32,981 bases of DNA from Halobacteriovorax sp. GTDB lineage: Bacteria > Bdellovibrionota > Bacteriovoracia > Bacteriovoracales > Bacteriovoracaceae. Under the pieces are notes generated by a model that was not told the DNA's origin, made no database searches, and saw nothing but the letters and a program-made list of their open reading frames with translations. Below, piece after piece: positions 1-8,218 of this stretch. Numbering within the stretch: position 1 is the stretch's first letter; every line of letters starts with the position of its first letter. The translations under genes were made by a program, and so were the position numbers. The stretch is taken from the NCBI GenBank assembly GCA_024686135.1, contig JAIBDQ010000020.1, forward strand, positions 1-32,981, written 5' to 3'.

Positions 1-587
1 AGACCAAAAAGAATTAAATACGCAATGATGTGGTAGTTTCGCGGTAAAGGAAGAGCAAACCTATTAATTAAGGTTTTTATTGATTCTTTTTTTCGATAGA
101 GAAGAGGAAGAATTAAAAAATAAATGGCAACACCAATTCCAAGCCCTGTTCCAAAGATAATTCTATTTACTCGAAATCCTTTTTCACCAGGATTTGAAGC
201 CCCGCCGCCAAAACGCAAATTATGAAAATTGAATTCACCTTGGGAGTTATGTTTTTTAAAGAATTCGGGAGTTTCAAATCCAATAATTCGTTGTCCCCAA
301 GATATTTCTTCCCCTACTCCAAAAACAAAAACAAATCCCATGAGAATTAAGGAAAATATAAAGAGAGGCTTTTTAAAAGGTCCTAAGATGCTGGCTCGGT
401 AAAAACAAAGAAATCCACTCATAAAAAGAGCAAGTACTGTTAAGTATTCAATAAAACCATCTTCAACAACATAAGTGCCTTCATAATATCTTAGGTCTGT
501 TCTTGAATAATAAATTCCGAGTAAAACAAGTACAGTGACAAGTGCGAAAAAGATTCTTTCTAATATTTTGCGAGGTAGTGTATCTAT
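1..587 (-). CDS. Multi-spanning membrane protein, partial (3' end outside window), probable AUA start
   Basis: This open frame is absent from the ORF track because it has no ATG/GTG/TTG start and runs off the left edge. Reading the minus strand from 587 gives about 195 codons without a stop. There are about five hydrophobic segments: roughly residues 9-26, 45-65, 75-95, 140-160, and a last one at the window edge. After the third lies a conserved-looking loop, GEEISWGQRIIGFETPEFF followed by a histidine/asparagine stretch (FHNL). I remember similar EEISWGQR motifs in unnamed bacterial membrane proteins but cannot assign a function. The likely start is ATA at 587-585. It overlaps the rpiB stop (ATAG) and is preceded by GGAG with seven bases of spacing. 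There is no in-frame ATG until well inside the second membrane segment. The gene is therefore probably co-translated with rpiB. Confidence 0.75.
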   Translation of the reverse strand, partial: MDTLPRKILERIFFALVTVLVLLGIYYSRTDLRYYEGTYVVEDGFIEYLTVLALFMSGFLCFYRASILGPFKKPLFIFSLILMGFVFVFGVGEEISWGQRIIGFETPEFFKKHNSQGEFNFHNLRFGGGASNPGEKGFRVNRIIFGTGLGIGVAIYFLILPLLYRKKESIKTLINRFALPLPRNYHIIAYLILFG

Positions 588-1024
588 GCTTTCTCTCCAA
601 GATCATTAAATTTAGCAACTCTTCCAGTATGACGGCCTTCTTCAAAACGAGCCGAGAACCAAGCATCTGCAATAGCGGCAAGCTCATCATCTGAATTTAT
701 TCTAGCCCCTAAGCATAGCACATTAGCGTCATTATGCTGCCGAGATAACTCAGCCTCATTGGGGGTTCTGCATAAGGCTGCTCGAATTCCACTATAACGA
801 TTAGCGGCCATTGAGATACCTATTCCAGAGCCGCAAAGTAGGATCCCAAGTTTAGGCTCATCCTGAACCGCCTTAGCTAGCTTTGCTGCATAGTCTGGAT
901 AATCGCAGCGCTCAGGACTATCAGTTCCCAAATCGATGACTTCAAAATTATTTGAAAGATATTTCTTGAGTGCTTCTTTGCCTTCAAAGGCGGCGTGATC
1001 ACAGGCCATATAGATTTCTTGCAT
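584..1024 (-). CDS. rpiB: Ribose-5-phosphate isomerase B
   Basis: Interconverts ribulose 5-phosphate and ribose 5-phosphate in the cytoplasmic pentose phosphate pathway. The 146-residue length is normal for the RpiB/LacA/LacB family. Visible motifs are CDHAAF (Asp9-His10), the catalytic cysteine in LLCGSGIGIS (Cys64), and the helper histidine in RQHNDANVLCLG (His97). These fit RpiB, although a sugar-phosphate isomerase of related specificity cannot be excluded. No Shine-Dalgarno precedes the ATG. Instead a TATTAT box sits so that the transcript should begin at the ATG itself (see the promoter entry). The stop codon overlaps the probable start of the downstream membrane protein. The gene follows the ahcY terminator, so it needs its own promoter. 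Confidence 0.92.
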   Translation of the reverse strand: MQEIYMACDHAAFEGKEALKKYLSNNFEVIDLGTDSPERCDYPDYAAKLAKAVQDEPKLGILLCGSGIGISMAANRYSGIRAALCRTPNEAELSRQHNDANVLCLGARINSDDELAAIADAWFSARFEEGRHTGRVAKFNDLGEKA

Positions 1025-1030
1025 GAGCTA

Positions 1031-1036
1031 ATAATA
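1031..1036 (-). promoter_or_regulatory. Probable -10 box of rpiB, leaderless transcript
   Basis: TATTAT lies six bases upstream of the rpiB ATG, which places +1 at the A of the start codon. There is no Shine-Dalgarno between them. No convincing -35 hexamer is visible, because the upstream bases are the ahcY terminator. Confidence 0.45.
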
Positions 1037-1038
1037 GC

Positions 1039-1067
1039 AAAAAAAAAGGCCAGATTCTACTCTGGCC
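1039..1067 (-). terminator. Rho-independent terminator of ahcY
   Basis: On the minus strand GGCCAGA, a six-base loop and TCTGGCC form a perfect 7-bp stem. It is followed by nine T residues. It lies just after the ahcY stop and just before rpiB. Confidence 0.9.
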
Positions 1068-1095
1068 CCTTCGTATAACAGAATGTGTTATTTTC

Positions 1096-2388
1096 TTAGT
1101 ATCTGTAATGATCTGGCTTATATGGTCCATCTGCTGGAACACCTAAGTACTCAGATTGCTCTGGAGTCAGTCTATCAATCTTAACACCGATCTTTTCGAG
1201 GTGAAGACGAGCAACTTTCTCATCAAGATGCTTAGGAAGCATATAAACTTTATTCTCGTACTGATCAGTTCTTTCCCATAATTCAAGCTGAGCAAGAACC
1301 TGGTTTGTAAATGAGTTACTCATTACAAATGAAGGGTGACCAGTTGCACATCCAAGATTCACAAGACGACCTTGAGCAAGAAGAATAATTCTCTTCCCGT
1401 TTTTAGTGTATTGATCAACTTGAGGCTTAATATTCATTTCGTCATAAGTCTTATGAAGATGGCTGATTTCAATCTCTGAATCAAAGTGACCGATGTTACA
1501 TACAATCGCTCCGTCTTTCATTGAATCAAGATGACTTGCATTAATAACTGATGCACAACCAGTAGTTGTAACAAAGATATCTCCAAGCTTAGCTGCATCA
1601 TCCATATGCATTACTTGATGACCTTCCATTGATGCTTGAAGAGCACAAATTGGATCGATTTCAGTAATGATAACTCGTCCCCCAAGACCAAGAAGTGATC
1701 CTGCAGAACCTTTACCAACATCACCATAACCAGCAACAACACATGTCTTACCAGCGATCATTGTATCTGTTGCACGCTTAATTCCGTCTACTAGAGACTC
1801 ACGACAACCGTAAAGGTTATCAAACTTAGACTTGGTAACTGAATCATTGATATTAATTGCAGGAAGAGTAAGTGTTCCTTTTTTCATTCTTTCGTAAAGT
1901 CTATGTACACCAGTAGTTGTTTCTTCAGATAAACCTCTGATTCCCTCAACGAGTTCAGGGTGATCATCAAGAACCATATTTGTTAAATCTCCACCGTCAT
2001 CAAGAATCATGTTTAGTTTCTGTCCATCAGGGAAAGTTAGTGTTTTTTCAATACACCAGTTGAATTCCTCTTCGTTCATTCCTTTCCAGGCATAAACAGG
2101 AATTCCCGCAGCAGCGATGGCCGCAGCAGCATGATCTTGAGTTGAGAAGATATTACATGAAGACCATGTAACGTCAGCTCCAAGCTCAACTAGAGTTTCA
2201 ATAAGAACAGCTGTTTGAATTGTCATGTGAAGACAACCAGCAATTCTGGCACCTTTAAGTGGCTTAGATGCTCCAAATTCTTCTCTAAGGGACATAAGTC
2301 CTGGCATCTCAGATTCTGCGATTGTAATTTCTTTTCTACCCCAATCGGCAAGGGCAATGTCTGCAACTTTATAGTTTTGTTCGCTCAC
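1096..2388 (-). CDS. ahcY: Adenosylhomocysteinase (SAH hydrolase)
   Basis: Cleaves S-adenosylhomocysteine to adenosine and homocysteine, clearing the inhibitory product of methyl transfer. The NAD-dependent enzyme acts in the cytoplasm. At 430 residues it is full length for the bacterial family. Visible features are the N-terminal substrate domain ([16 protein letters not shown]), the catalytic lysine/aspartate stretch [11 protein letters not shown], the NAD-binding glycine loop [14 protein letters not shown], and the family C-terminus KPDHYRY. The start is GTG at 2388, preceded by AGGAG with seven bases of spacing. The gene appears monocistronic: a promoter lies upstream and a strong terminator follows. 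Confidence 0.97.
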   Translation of the reverse strand: MSEQNYKVADIALADWGRKEITIAESEMPGLMSLREEFGASKPLKGARIAGCLHMTIQTAVLIETLVELGADVTWSSCNIFSTQDHAAAAIAAAGIPVYAWKGMNEEEFNWCIEKTLTFPDGQKLNMILDDGGDLTNMVLDDHPELVEGIRGLSEETTTGVHRLYERMKKGTLTLPAININDSVTKSKFDNLYGCRESLVDGIKRATDTMIAGKTCVVAGYGDVGKGSAGSLLGLGGRVIITEIDPICALQASMEGHQVMHMDDAAKLGDIFVTTTGCASVINASHLDSMKDGAIVCNIGHFDSEIEISHLHKTYDEMNIKPQVDQYTKNGKRIILLAQGRLVNLGCATGHPSFVMSNSFTNQVLAQLELWERTDQYENKVYMLPKHLDEKVARLHLEKIGVKIDRLTPEQSEYLGVPADGPYKPDHYRY

Positions 2389-2435
2389 GGCTAATCTCCT
2401 GTAAAACGGCGTTCTTTAATGTTTTAAGTCGGCAG

Positions 2436-2464
2436 ACTATAGCACCTAGGAAGCAGGCCCACAA
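2436..2464 (-). promoter_or_regulatory. Probable sigma-70 type promoter of ahcY
   Basis: On the minus strand TTGTGG is separated by 17 bases from TATAGT, giving +1 near 2429 and a leader of about 40 bases with AGGAG. I looked for an SAH riboswitch in this leader and saw none. Confidence 0.55.
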
Positions 2465-2499
2465 GCATAGGGGCACTTAACCGAACTTAAACTAGGGTA

Positions 2500-2522
2500 A
2501 ATTGCTAGAAAAGCTAGCAATT
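2500..2522. repeat. Perfect inverted repeat between divergent genes, possible operator
   Basis: AATTGCTAG, five bases (AAAAG), then CTAGCAATT: a perfect 9-bp inverted repeat with no T-tract, so not a terminator. Its right arm covers the position where the -35 of the kinase gene at 2551 would lie, which suggests a repressor site. No regulator is adjacent. Confidence 0.5.
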
Positions 2523-2535
2523 CTAGGCATTGCGT

Positions 2536-2541
2536 TATAAT
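2536..2541 (+). promoter_or_regulatory. -10 box of the kinase gene at 2551, near-leaderless
   Basis: A perfect TATAAT ends ten bases before the ATG, predicting +1 near 2548 and a leader of about three bases. No matching -35 is present at the usual distance. Confidence 0.5.
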
Positions 2542-2550
2542 AAGTAGGCT

Positions 2551-3483
2551 ATGGGTGATTATACTAAGCTTCAAAAGTCAGAAGCTCAGGAGATTTTAAA
2601 GCTTTACGGCAAAGGCGAAGTTACAAACTTTCGTGCTTTAAGCCTTGGGATTTCTAATTCAAATTATGATGTAAAGACTCCCGAAGGACGCTTCCTTCTC
2701 AAGGTTTCTAACGATAAAGACCATATTGATCTATCTAAAGAGCAAGAAATTTTACATCGTCTTGAGAGCGAAAAATTCCCCTACTCTCTAATTCCCTTCA
2801 CGACTAAAAATAATAAACTAGTATACGAATTTAAAGATTTCTCCGGGGTTCTTTATCCATTTGTAGATGGTATCCCTCCAGGACCAAGTGATCAGACCTG
2901 CTTTGAAATTGGAAAAGCTCTGGCCACTCTACACAGAGTTAAAAACATTGAAGGTCTTAGACCCCATGAAGAAGTTGGATATGGGGAGAATGAAATTTTA
3001 AAGTTCGTTGACTCTCCTAATTGTCCCGATGATTTCAAAGAAGCTTTTCAAGATATTTTTCCCGATAATCTTGAAGATTATAATGAAAATACTTGGGAAC
3101 AAGGCCTAATTCACGGAGACCTCTATTACGACAACACTCTCTTCGACAATAACCAACTCGCCTACCTTCTAGATTTTGAGCAGGCTGGAATTGGTCCTTA
3201 TATTTTAGACATTGGTATTTCAATGTCGGGTACTTGTCTAGAGAAGGGGCGTGTTCTTCCAGAGCTTGTGGCTTCTTACTTAGATGGTTATGAAAGCATC
3301 CGTCCTCTCCAGGGCGGAGAAATTGAGCATTTAACTGATGCCATTTTAATCGGTTTATTTTCAATAGCACTATGGAGAATCAAAAGATTTAAATTAAAAC
3401 AACTTAATCCAGAAATGGCAGATAGTTATAAGGAGCTTTTATACAAAGCTTACCTTTTCCATCACAGGATCAATAAAAAATGA
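2551..3483 (+). CDS. APH-fold small-molecule kinase (homoserine kinase type II-like)
   Basis: A cytoplasmic phosphotransferase of the aminoglycoside phosphotransferase/choline kinase superfamily, 310 residues. Motifs in order are a glycine/asparagine-rich N-lobe loop (LGISNSNYDV, about 32-41), the ATP-binding lysine strand RFLLKV (47-52), the catalytic HGDLYYDN (Asp190, Asn195), and the metal-binding DFE (208-210). The N-terminal layout resembles ThrB-type II homoserine kinases, so homoserine is a plausible substrate. Other alcohol substrates are equally possible from sequence alone, so no symbol is given. The start fits the family even though no Shine-Dalgarno precedes it. The stop overlaps the next ATG (ATGA), indicating translational coupling to the rRNA methyltransferase gene. 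Confidence 0.75.
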   Translation: MGDYTKLQKSEAQEILKLYGKGEVTNFRALSLGISNSNYDVKTPEGRFLLKVSNDKDHIDLSKEQEILHRLESEKFPYSLIPFTTKNNKLVYEFKDFSGVLYPFVDGIPPGPSDQTCFEIGKALATLHRVKNIEGLRPHEEVGYGENEILKFVDSPNCPDDFKEAFQDIFPDNLEDYNENTWEQGLIHGDLYYDNTLFDNNQLAYLLDFEQAGIGPYILDIGISMSGTCLEKGRVLPELVASYLDGYESIRPLQGGEIEHLTDAILIGLFSIALWRIKRFKLKQLNPEMADSYKELLYKAYLFHHRINKK

Positions 3484-4667
3484 ATGAATATTTTGCAAGC
3501 TGCCCTAGAGGCATGGAAGAGCTTCTCCTAGAAGAAATTAAACCTTTCGTTCAGGAGTCTTCAATTGGAAAAGGCGGTGTACTCTTCAAGGCAGATTGGC
3601 GCTCTACTCTGGTTCTTCTCATTACCACAAGACTCGCAAGTAGAGTTTTCTTGAAGCTCCACGAATTTAAATTTAAGAGCGAAAAAGATATACCTAAACA
3701 TGTTGAAAGTTATGACTGGCAAGATTTTATCGATATTAGGGACACCCTTAAAATCCAAACGATTTTAGATCGAGATGGAAAGAAGATTTATAAAAACTCT
3801 GTTTATATGAGTCAGCTGGTTAAAGATGGAATCTGTGACAAGATTAAATCCATAAGAGGAACTCGTCCTTCTGTTGAGCTAGAGAATCCCACACATAGTT
3901 TTAACTTTCGAGTAGAAGGTGAATACCAGTGCTTTAAAGGAATTGTATCAGTTGATCTTTGCGGTGAGGCTCTTTCAAATCGTGGTTATAGACCTCCCGG
4001 TCATAAGGCCCCCCTTAGAGAAAACTTAGCTGCTGCACTTTTAATGGCCAGTGACTGGAACCCAAAAGAAGATGTTTTGATTGATGGTATGTGCGGCTCA
4101 GGAACAATCCTAGCCGAGGCCGCATTAATCATGGGTGAAATTAGTCCTGCTTACTTAAGATGCGGAAAAAGAATTTCTTTTAGTTTCGAGAACCACCCTT
4201 GGTTCAAGAAAGATGAGGCTCTAAAAAAGTGGTGGGATGAACTTAAAACAAAAGCTTATGCGGAAGGCAAAAGAAAGATTGGTGAATTTCCTGAAAATAG
4301 AATTTACGGATTTGATAATCATAAAACTGCCATGCATGTTTCCCGCGAGACCTTAAAGATACTCGGACTAAAAAGAGAGCACGTCCCTCTTGATCTTGAA
4401 GATGTAACGGAACTTGTTCCACCGGTTGATAAGGGTGTTTTTATTTGCAATCCTCCTTACGGTGAAAGGCTTGGTGATATAGATGAGCTCGCAGACCTCT
4501 ATTATAAGATCGGTGAGAATCTTAAGAATAATTTTAAAGGGTTTAGAGGTTATGTCTTTACCGGAAACCCTGAGCTAAGAAAGAAGATTGCTCTTCAAAC
4601 ATCAGCTAGGGTTCCTTTTTGGAACGGTAAAATTGAGTGTCGCCTACTTCGCTACGAACTGCACTAA
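3480..4667 (+). CDS. RlmL-like THUMP-domain RNA (guanine-N2) methyltransferase
   Basis: A SAM-dependent RNA methyltransferase. By family (COG0116/UPF0020) it probably makes N2-methylguanine in 23S rRNA, as the N-terminal half of E. coli RlmL does. The order is an N-terminal ferredoxin-like/THUMP region (YFASCPRGMEELL, about 4-150), then SAM motif I (IDGMCGSGTILAEAA, about 201-215), an acidic SAM-ribose residue in YGFDN (Asp279), and the catalytic NPPY (324-327) followed by GERLG. At 395 residues it lacks the RlmK half found in E. coli, like the shorter Gram-positive homologues. The start overlaps the upstream kinase stop. The stop overlaps the convergent gene's stop by three bases. Confidence 0.88.
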   Translation: MNEYFASCPRGMEELLLEEIKPFVQESSIGKGGVLFKADWRSTLVLLITTRLASRVFLKLHEFKFKSEKDIPKHVESYDWQDFIDIRDTLKIQTILDRDGKKIYKNSVYMSQLVKDGICDKIKSIRGTRPSVELENPTHSFNFRVEGEYQCFKGIVSVDLCGEALSNRGYRPPGHKAPLRENLAAALLMASDWNPKEDVLIDGMCGSGTILAEAALIMGEISPAYLRCGKRISFSFENHPWFKKDEALKKWWDELKTKAYAEGKRKIGEFPENRIYGFDNHKTAMHVSRETLKILGLKREHVPLDLEDVTELVPPVDKGVFICNPPYGERLGDIDELADLYYKIGENLKNNFKGFRGYVFTGNPELRKKIALQTSARVPFWNGKIECRLLRYELH

Positions 4668-5488
4668 CCACTAAAACTCTCAGCTAGCTTCATGGCCAGC
4701 TGAGGGTTCGAATACTTCATAAGAGCAGTTTTATTAACAACCTTGGCATAGTGCTTATCTGACTTACTAAAGAAGTATTGGGATACATCTGTATCTTTTA
4801 AGAAGATCGTATGTCCCTTCCCTCCAAACTTTCTAATGATAAAGTTACTATCAAGAAAACAAATCTCTCGAATCATAAAGTTTCTAGCGATATAAATAAG
4901 AATACAATGATCAGAAAGATCCACCAGAGACTTCCTCATCTTAACACCTTTAGGTGATGAGGTATCCGCCCAGTGAACTTTCACTTCAATTCTCTTATCT
5001 TCCAAGTAAAAATCAAAACCTCTTTGAGAGGCAGACTTTCTTTGCTCTAACCCAAAAATGGCCTTTGCATACCATTCCCCTAGTTGAACAGGTAAGTTCT
5101 TACCATTCATTAGGATTTGTTCGGCCTTTAAGGTTTGGTAACACTTATTTACCAATTCGATAGAATCGAAAATTTCCTTATTATTAGGAAGATGAAGAAT
5201 TGAGATTTTCTTGGAGAAAGTTCTCGTCAACTTACGACTGAATTGAGCCTCAAACCACTTGGGAAAGTGCTCATATTCAAACAATTCGTAAGTATCGTGA
5301 ACTAGGCCAAGTTTAAGCAGATCTCTTGGTGTAGAGATCCCCTCAATCTTTTTGACAAGGTACTTTAATGGAGCAAACTCGTTTGGACTTTCGCCCATCC
5401 CATCGATTTCATCTTTATCGTAATCCGTGCTTCCGTGAGTCTCCTGGTTAAAGTCCTTTATCTCGCGATTAAGAACTTCGAGGTTCAT
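4664..5488 (-). CDS. Unrecognised protein with PD-(D/E)XK nuclease-like motif
   Basis: A 274-residue cytoplasmic protein with no signal peptide or membrane segment. I do not recognise the family. The centre has the layout of a PD-(D/E)XK nuclease core: Glu138 in LGEWYAK, then Asp159 in RGFDFYL, then IEVKVHW with Glu168 and Lys170. The order helix-Glu, strand-Asp, strand-Glu-x-Lys matches restriction endonuclease-like folds. The N-terminal third is acidic and charged and could bind a partner. No methyltransferase or known defence gene is next to it. The start at 5488 has GGAA about seven bases upstream. The function (DNA repair, a solitary nuclease or restriction) is inference only. Confidence 0.6.
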   Translation of the reverse strand: MNLEVLNREIKDFNQETHGSTDYDKDEIDGMGESPNEFAPLKYLVKKIEGISTPRDLLKLGLVHDTYELFEYEHFPKWFEAQFSRKLTRTFSKKISILHLPNNKEIFDSIELVNKCYQTLKAEQILMNGKNLPVQLGEWYAKAIFGLEQRKSASQRGFDFYLEDKRIEVKVHWADTSSPKGVKMRKSLVDLSDHCILIYIARNFMIREICFLDSNFIIRKFGGKGHTIFLKDTDVSQYFFSKSDKHYAKVVNKTALMKYSNPQLAMKLAESFSG

Positions 5489-5545
5489 GTAATTTCCAAA
5501 TTTTAAGTTTAAATAATAATCTTGTTTATCTTAACACTAGAAGAA

Positions 5546-7258
5546 CTAAACCTGAAAGCTGGATATATCTTCGCCAAACTCCAGAATAGAGGATGGAATA
5601 CCCGCGTGTTTAGTTAAACAATGTTTGCAAAAGACTTTAAAATCAGCCACTTTGCTTTGATAGAATGCAAGTTCATCCCCCTCGGAACTTCCAAGTTTTT
5701 GATGCGCCAAATTGGCCGCCTCCAGCAAACGCCAAGCAACAATTAAATGACCACTGTAGTTAAGAAAGTCAGTAGCGGATTCTAGCACTTTATCTGTTTC
5801 TTTTTTTGCAGCCATCTTTCCAAATTCTTCAAGCATGGCGGCACCGTTTTTTAGATATCCTGTAAGATATTTAATTTCATCACTGAATATGGTTGGGTCA
5901 GCATCACTAATCGTTTTAGTAACTTTACCAACAACTCTCTTAAAAGTTTCACCCTGCTCTTTTAAGTTTTTTCTCATAACAAAGTCGATGGCCTGAATAC
6001 CATTTGTCCCTTCATAGATAGTCCCGATTTTACAATCTCTAGCGAATTGCTCGATTCCATATTCACTACAAAATCCATAGCCTCCGTGAACCTGAATTCC
6101 CTCCACGGAAACATTAAATGCTTCATCCGTACAAAAGGCCTTGCATATAGGAATTAAGAAGGCGATTTCTTTGGCGGCTTCTTCATCTCCATTTTCTTCG
6201 GCATCAAAAAGATCTCCTGTATAAAGACAAAGTGATCGCATCCCTCTAGCGTAGGCACGCATTCTAAGAAGCATTCTCTTCACGTCTGGAAGATTAACAA
6301 TTTCCGTACCAAACTGACTTCTCTCTTTAGCGTATTGTTCAGTAAGCATGGTTACTAAATTAGCCTGTCCATCACCCTGTAGGGCCACAAGAAGCCTTGC
6401 CTCATTCATCATGATAAACATATTGGCCATGCCTTCAAACTCTTTGCCAATAAGCTCCCCCTTACAGTCGCCATTACCACCGAAGGTCATCTCACAAGTG
6501 GCACTTCCGTGGATCCCCATCTTCTCTTCAATTTTTGTACAAACAACATTATTTGAAGATTGATCATCATTAAGTTTGGAAACGATAAAAAGTGAAAGCC
6601 CTTTTGTTCCTTCTGGTGCACCTGGTGTTTTAGCAAGGACAAGGTGAATGATATTTTCATAAAGATCGTTGTCCCCTGAAGAGATAAATATTTTTACGCC
6701 TTTAATATTATAAGTTCCATCATCATTAGGAGTTGCAGTTGTTGTACTTGCCCCAACATCTGACCCAGCACCAGATTCAGTGAGGCACATGGTTCCACCC
6801 CAGCGTCCTTCCATAATGGGTGCGATATACTTTGCTTTTTGCTCATCACTTCCAACCTTATGAATAACATTTAAGGCCCCAGCCGTTAGACCTGGGTACA
6901 TGGAGTAGGCCACATTTGCACCGATAGAAATTGATTTACAGGCAAAAGTAATGGCCGAAGGAACAGGCATTCCGCCAATATCTTCAGGGTAACCAAGAGC
7001 GAACCATCCATTTTCATAAAAGGCCTGATTGGCCGATTGAAATTCTTGAGGTACAGTAACCGCCCCATCTTTAAGAGTTACGCCTTTTTCATCTCCGGCC
7101 ACTCTCGATGGATAAAGTTCTTTTCCCGTAAAGTAATCAAATTGGTTCACAATTTCTTTTAAATCTTGCTCGCCGTAATCAGCAGAGCGATCTTGAACTT
7201 TTAAAATCTCAAATAGATTGAACTCTATATCTCTTAAATCAGTTTTATATTGAGCCAT
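5546..7258 (-). CDS. Acyl-CoA dehydrogenase, long DmdC/AcdA-like type
   Basis: A flavoprotein that oxidises an acyl-CoA to the 2,3-enoyl-CoA and passes electrons to ETF. At 570 residues it is longer than classical 380-residue enzymes, matching the subfamily with an extra C-terminal domain that includes 3-methylmercaptopropionyl-CoA dehydrogenases. Visible features are the flavin/substrate motif CLTESGAGSDVG (158-169), GVKIFISSGD (187-196), the C-terminal GIQVHGGYGF (387-396), and the probable catalytic base Glu416 in IYEGTNGIQA. The substrate cannot be told from sequence. It may be a fatty acyl-CoA in beta-oxidation, though no other beta-oxidation gene is nearby. A strong GAGGAGA Shine-Dalgarno supports the start. 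Confidence 0.93.
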   Translation of the reverse strand: MAQYKTDLRDIEFNLFEILKVQDRSADYGEQDLKEIVNQFDYFTGKELYPSRVAGDEKGVTLKDGAVTVPQEFQSANQAFYENGWFALGYPEDIGGMPVPSAITFACKSISIGANVAYSMYPGLTAGALNVIHKVGSDEQKAKYIAPIMEGRWGGTMCLTESGAGSDVGASTTTATPNDDGTYNIKGVKIFISSGDNDLYENIIHLVLAKTPGAPEGTKGLSLFIVSKLNDDQSSNNVVCTKIEEKMGIHGSATCEMTFGGNGDCKGELIGKEFEGMANMFIMMNEARLLVALQGDGQANLVTMLTEQYAKERSQFGTEIVNLPDVKRMLLRMRAYARGMRSLCLYTGDLFDAEENGDEEAAKEIAFLIPICKAFCTDEAFNVSVEGIQVHGGYGFCSEYGIEQFARDCKIGTIYEGTNGIQAIDFVMRKNLKEQGETFKRVVGKVTKTISDADPTIFSDEIKYLTGYLKNGAAMLEEFGKMAAKKETDKVLESATDFLNYSGHLIVAWRLLEAANLAHQKLGSSEGDELAFYQSKVADFKVFCKHCLTKHAGIPSSILEFGEDISSFQV

Positions 7259-7352
7259 ACGGATCTCCTCAGGTATTCAGCGATAGACCCTTTAATTATA
7301 ACTTAGAATGAGAATGGTGCTAGTTGAGATGTGTCAGGCAAGAAATAAAAAA

Positions 7353-7377
7353 GCCAGTTAAAAAAACTGGCTTTTTT
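7353..7377 (-). terminator. Rho-independent terminator of the small lipoprotein gene
   Basis: GCCAGTT, five A residues, AACTGGC: a perfect 7-bp stem flanked by T-tracts on both strands. It could work in both directions, but only the minus-strand gene ending at 7402 reads into it. Confidence 0.85.
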
Positions 7378-7401
7378 AGGTCGTTATTTACTTCTATGGG
7401 A

Positions 7402-7998
7402 TTAGAATCCTGTAGAAGCTCCTTTATAAAATGTAACGTCTCCGTTTGGTGATTCAATCCAAACTGGGTTTGCACAAGTAGTTTGGTTAAAGTCTAGAGT
7501 GATAACGTCTCCGTCACTTTCTCTTACTTTATAAATATTGTTACCAAGCTGCATGATGGCTCCACCAGAGCTATTCACTTCACTTACAAGTCTGCTAACA
7601 ATTTCAGCTACGCTATTTCCATAACTGTTCCCTGAACAAGCTCCATTTAAGTTTGCAAAAACAGTGAAATCACGAGTCTTATCATACTCACGTGAAGTTG
7701 TATCAAAGATCCACCAACTGCTTTCTTCAATTGAGAAAGATCCCTCTTCAAAATGAAGATTTAATGGCTGGCTTAATGTTTGAAATCCACCGTACTGATT
7801 GCTGCTTAATCTACTAAGTACAGATCCTGCACCAGATGAATAAGCATTACTTCCATTGTATGTGTTGTCATAGCAATTTCCGTAAGCATCACAGAATTGG
7901 TTTGCGACGGCATTTTCAGGCGTCTTGTTTTTCTTTTTTCCACATGCACTAAAACCAATTAAAGTTAGTACCAGTAGAAGGTGTGCTATTTTTTTCAT
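7402..7998 (-). CDS. Small predicted lipoprotein
   Basis: I recognise no family. The track start at 8016 is probably wrong. The ATG at 7998 gives MKKIAHLLLVLTLIGFSAC, a lipoprotein signal with the modified cysteine in FSAC, and it has AGGAGG six bases upstream. The mature protein (about 180 residues) begins with a lysine-rich linker and a serine/asparagine/tyrosine-rich stretch. It then has a more ordered domain with few cysteines and aromatic/acidic strands. It is probably periplasm-facing and membrane-anchored. It has its own terminator and stands alone between metabolic genes, so the context gives no role. Confidence 0.8.
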   Translation of the reverse strand: MKKIAHLLLVLTLIGFSACGKKKNKTPENAVANQFCDAYGNCYDNTYNGSNAYSSGAGSVLSRLSSNQYGGFQTLSQPLNLHFEEGSFSIEESSWWIFDTTSREYDKTRDFTVFANLNGACSGNSYGNSVAEIVSRLVSEVNSSGGAIMQLGNNIYKVRESDGDVITLDFNQTTCANPVWIESPNGDVTFYKGASTGF

Positions 7999-8218
7999 TT
8001 CTTTCCTCCTGTCCATAGACTCATGTCTAAAGAATTTATTAGTTAAAATTTAAGTTCACACAAATATGCATTTATAATTGCAACGACGGTGCCAATATTT
8101 AGAAGCGGATTACGGGTACTTAGAAAGTAGCTTTTCAACAACTTAGGAACATGTGTCTAAACTCTATACAATATAAGAGACTAAAAAGAGCAAAACACAT
8201 CTTTGTAATTACAGCAAG

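Noticed and set aside
481-690. ORF of 69 residues overlapping rpiB on the minus strand
   Set aside because: It overlaps rpiB in another frame. The neighbouring frame from 587 downward encodes a coherent membrane protein, so this is a shadow.
2389-2435. Possible SAH riboswitch in the ahcY leader
   Set aside because: The leader is only about 40 bases and lacks the conserved SAH-riboswitch core as I know it.
8019-8162. Repeated CATG(TG)TCTAAA words in the 220-base gap before the small lipoprotein gene
   Set aside because: Only two short, imperfect copies. The gap otherwise shows no gene or RNA structure.
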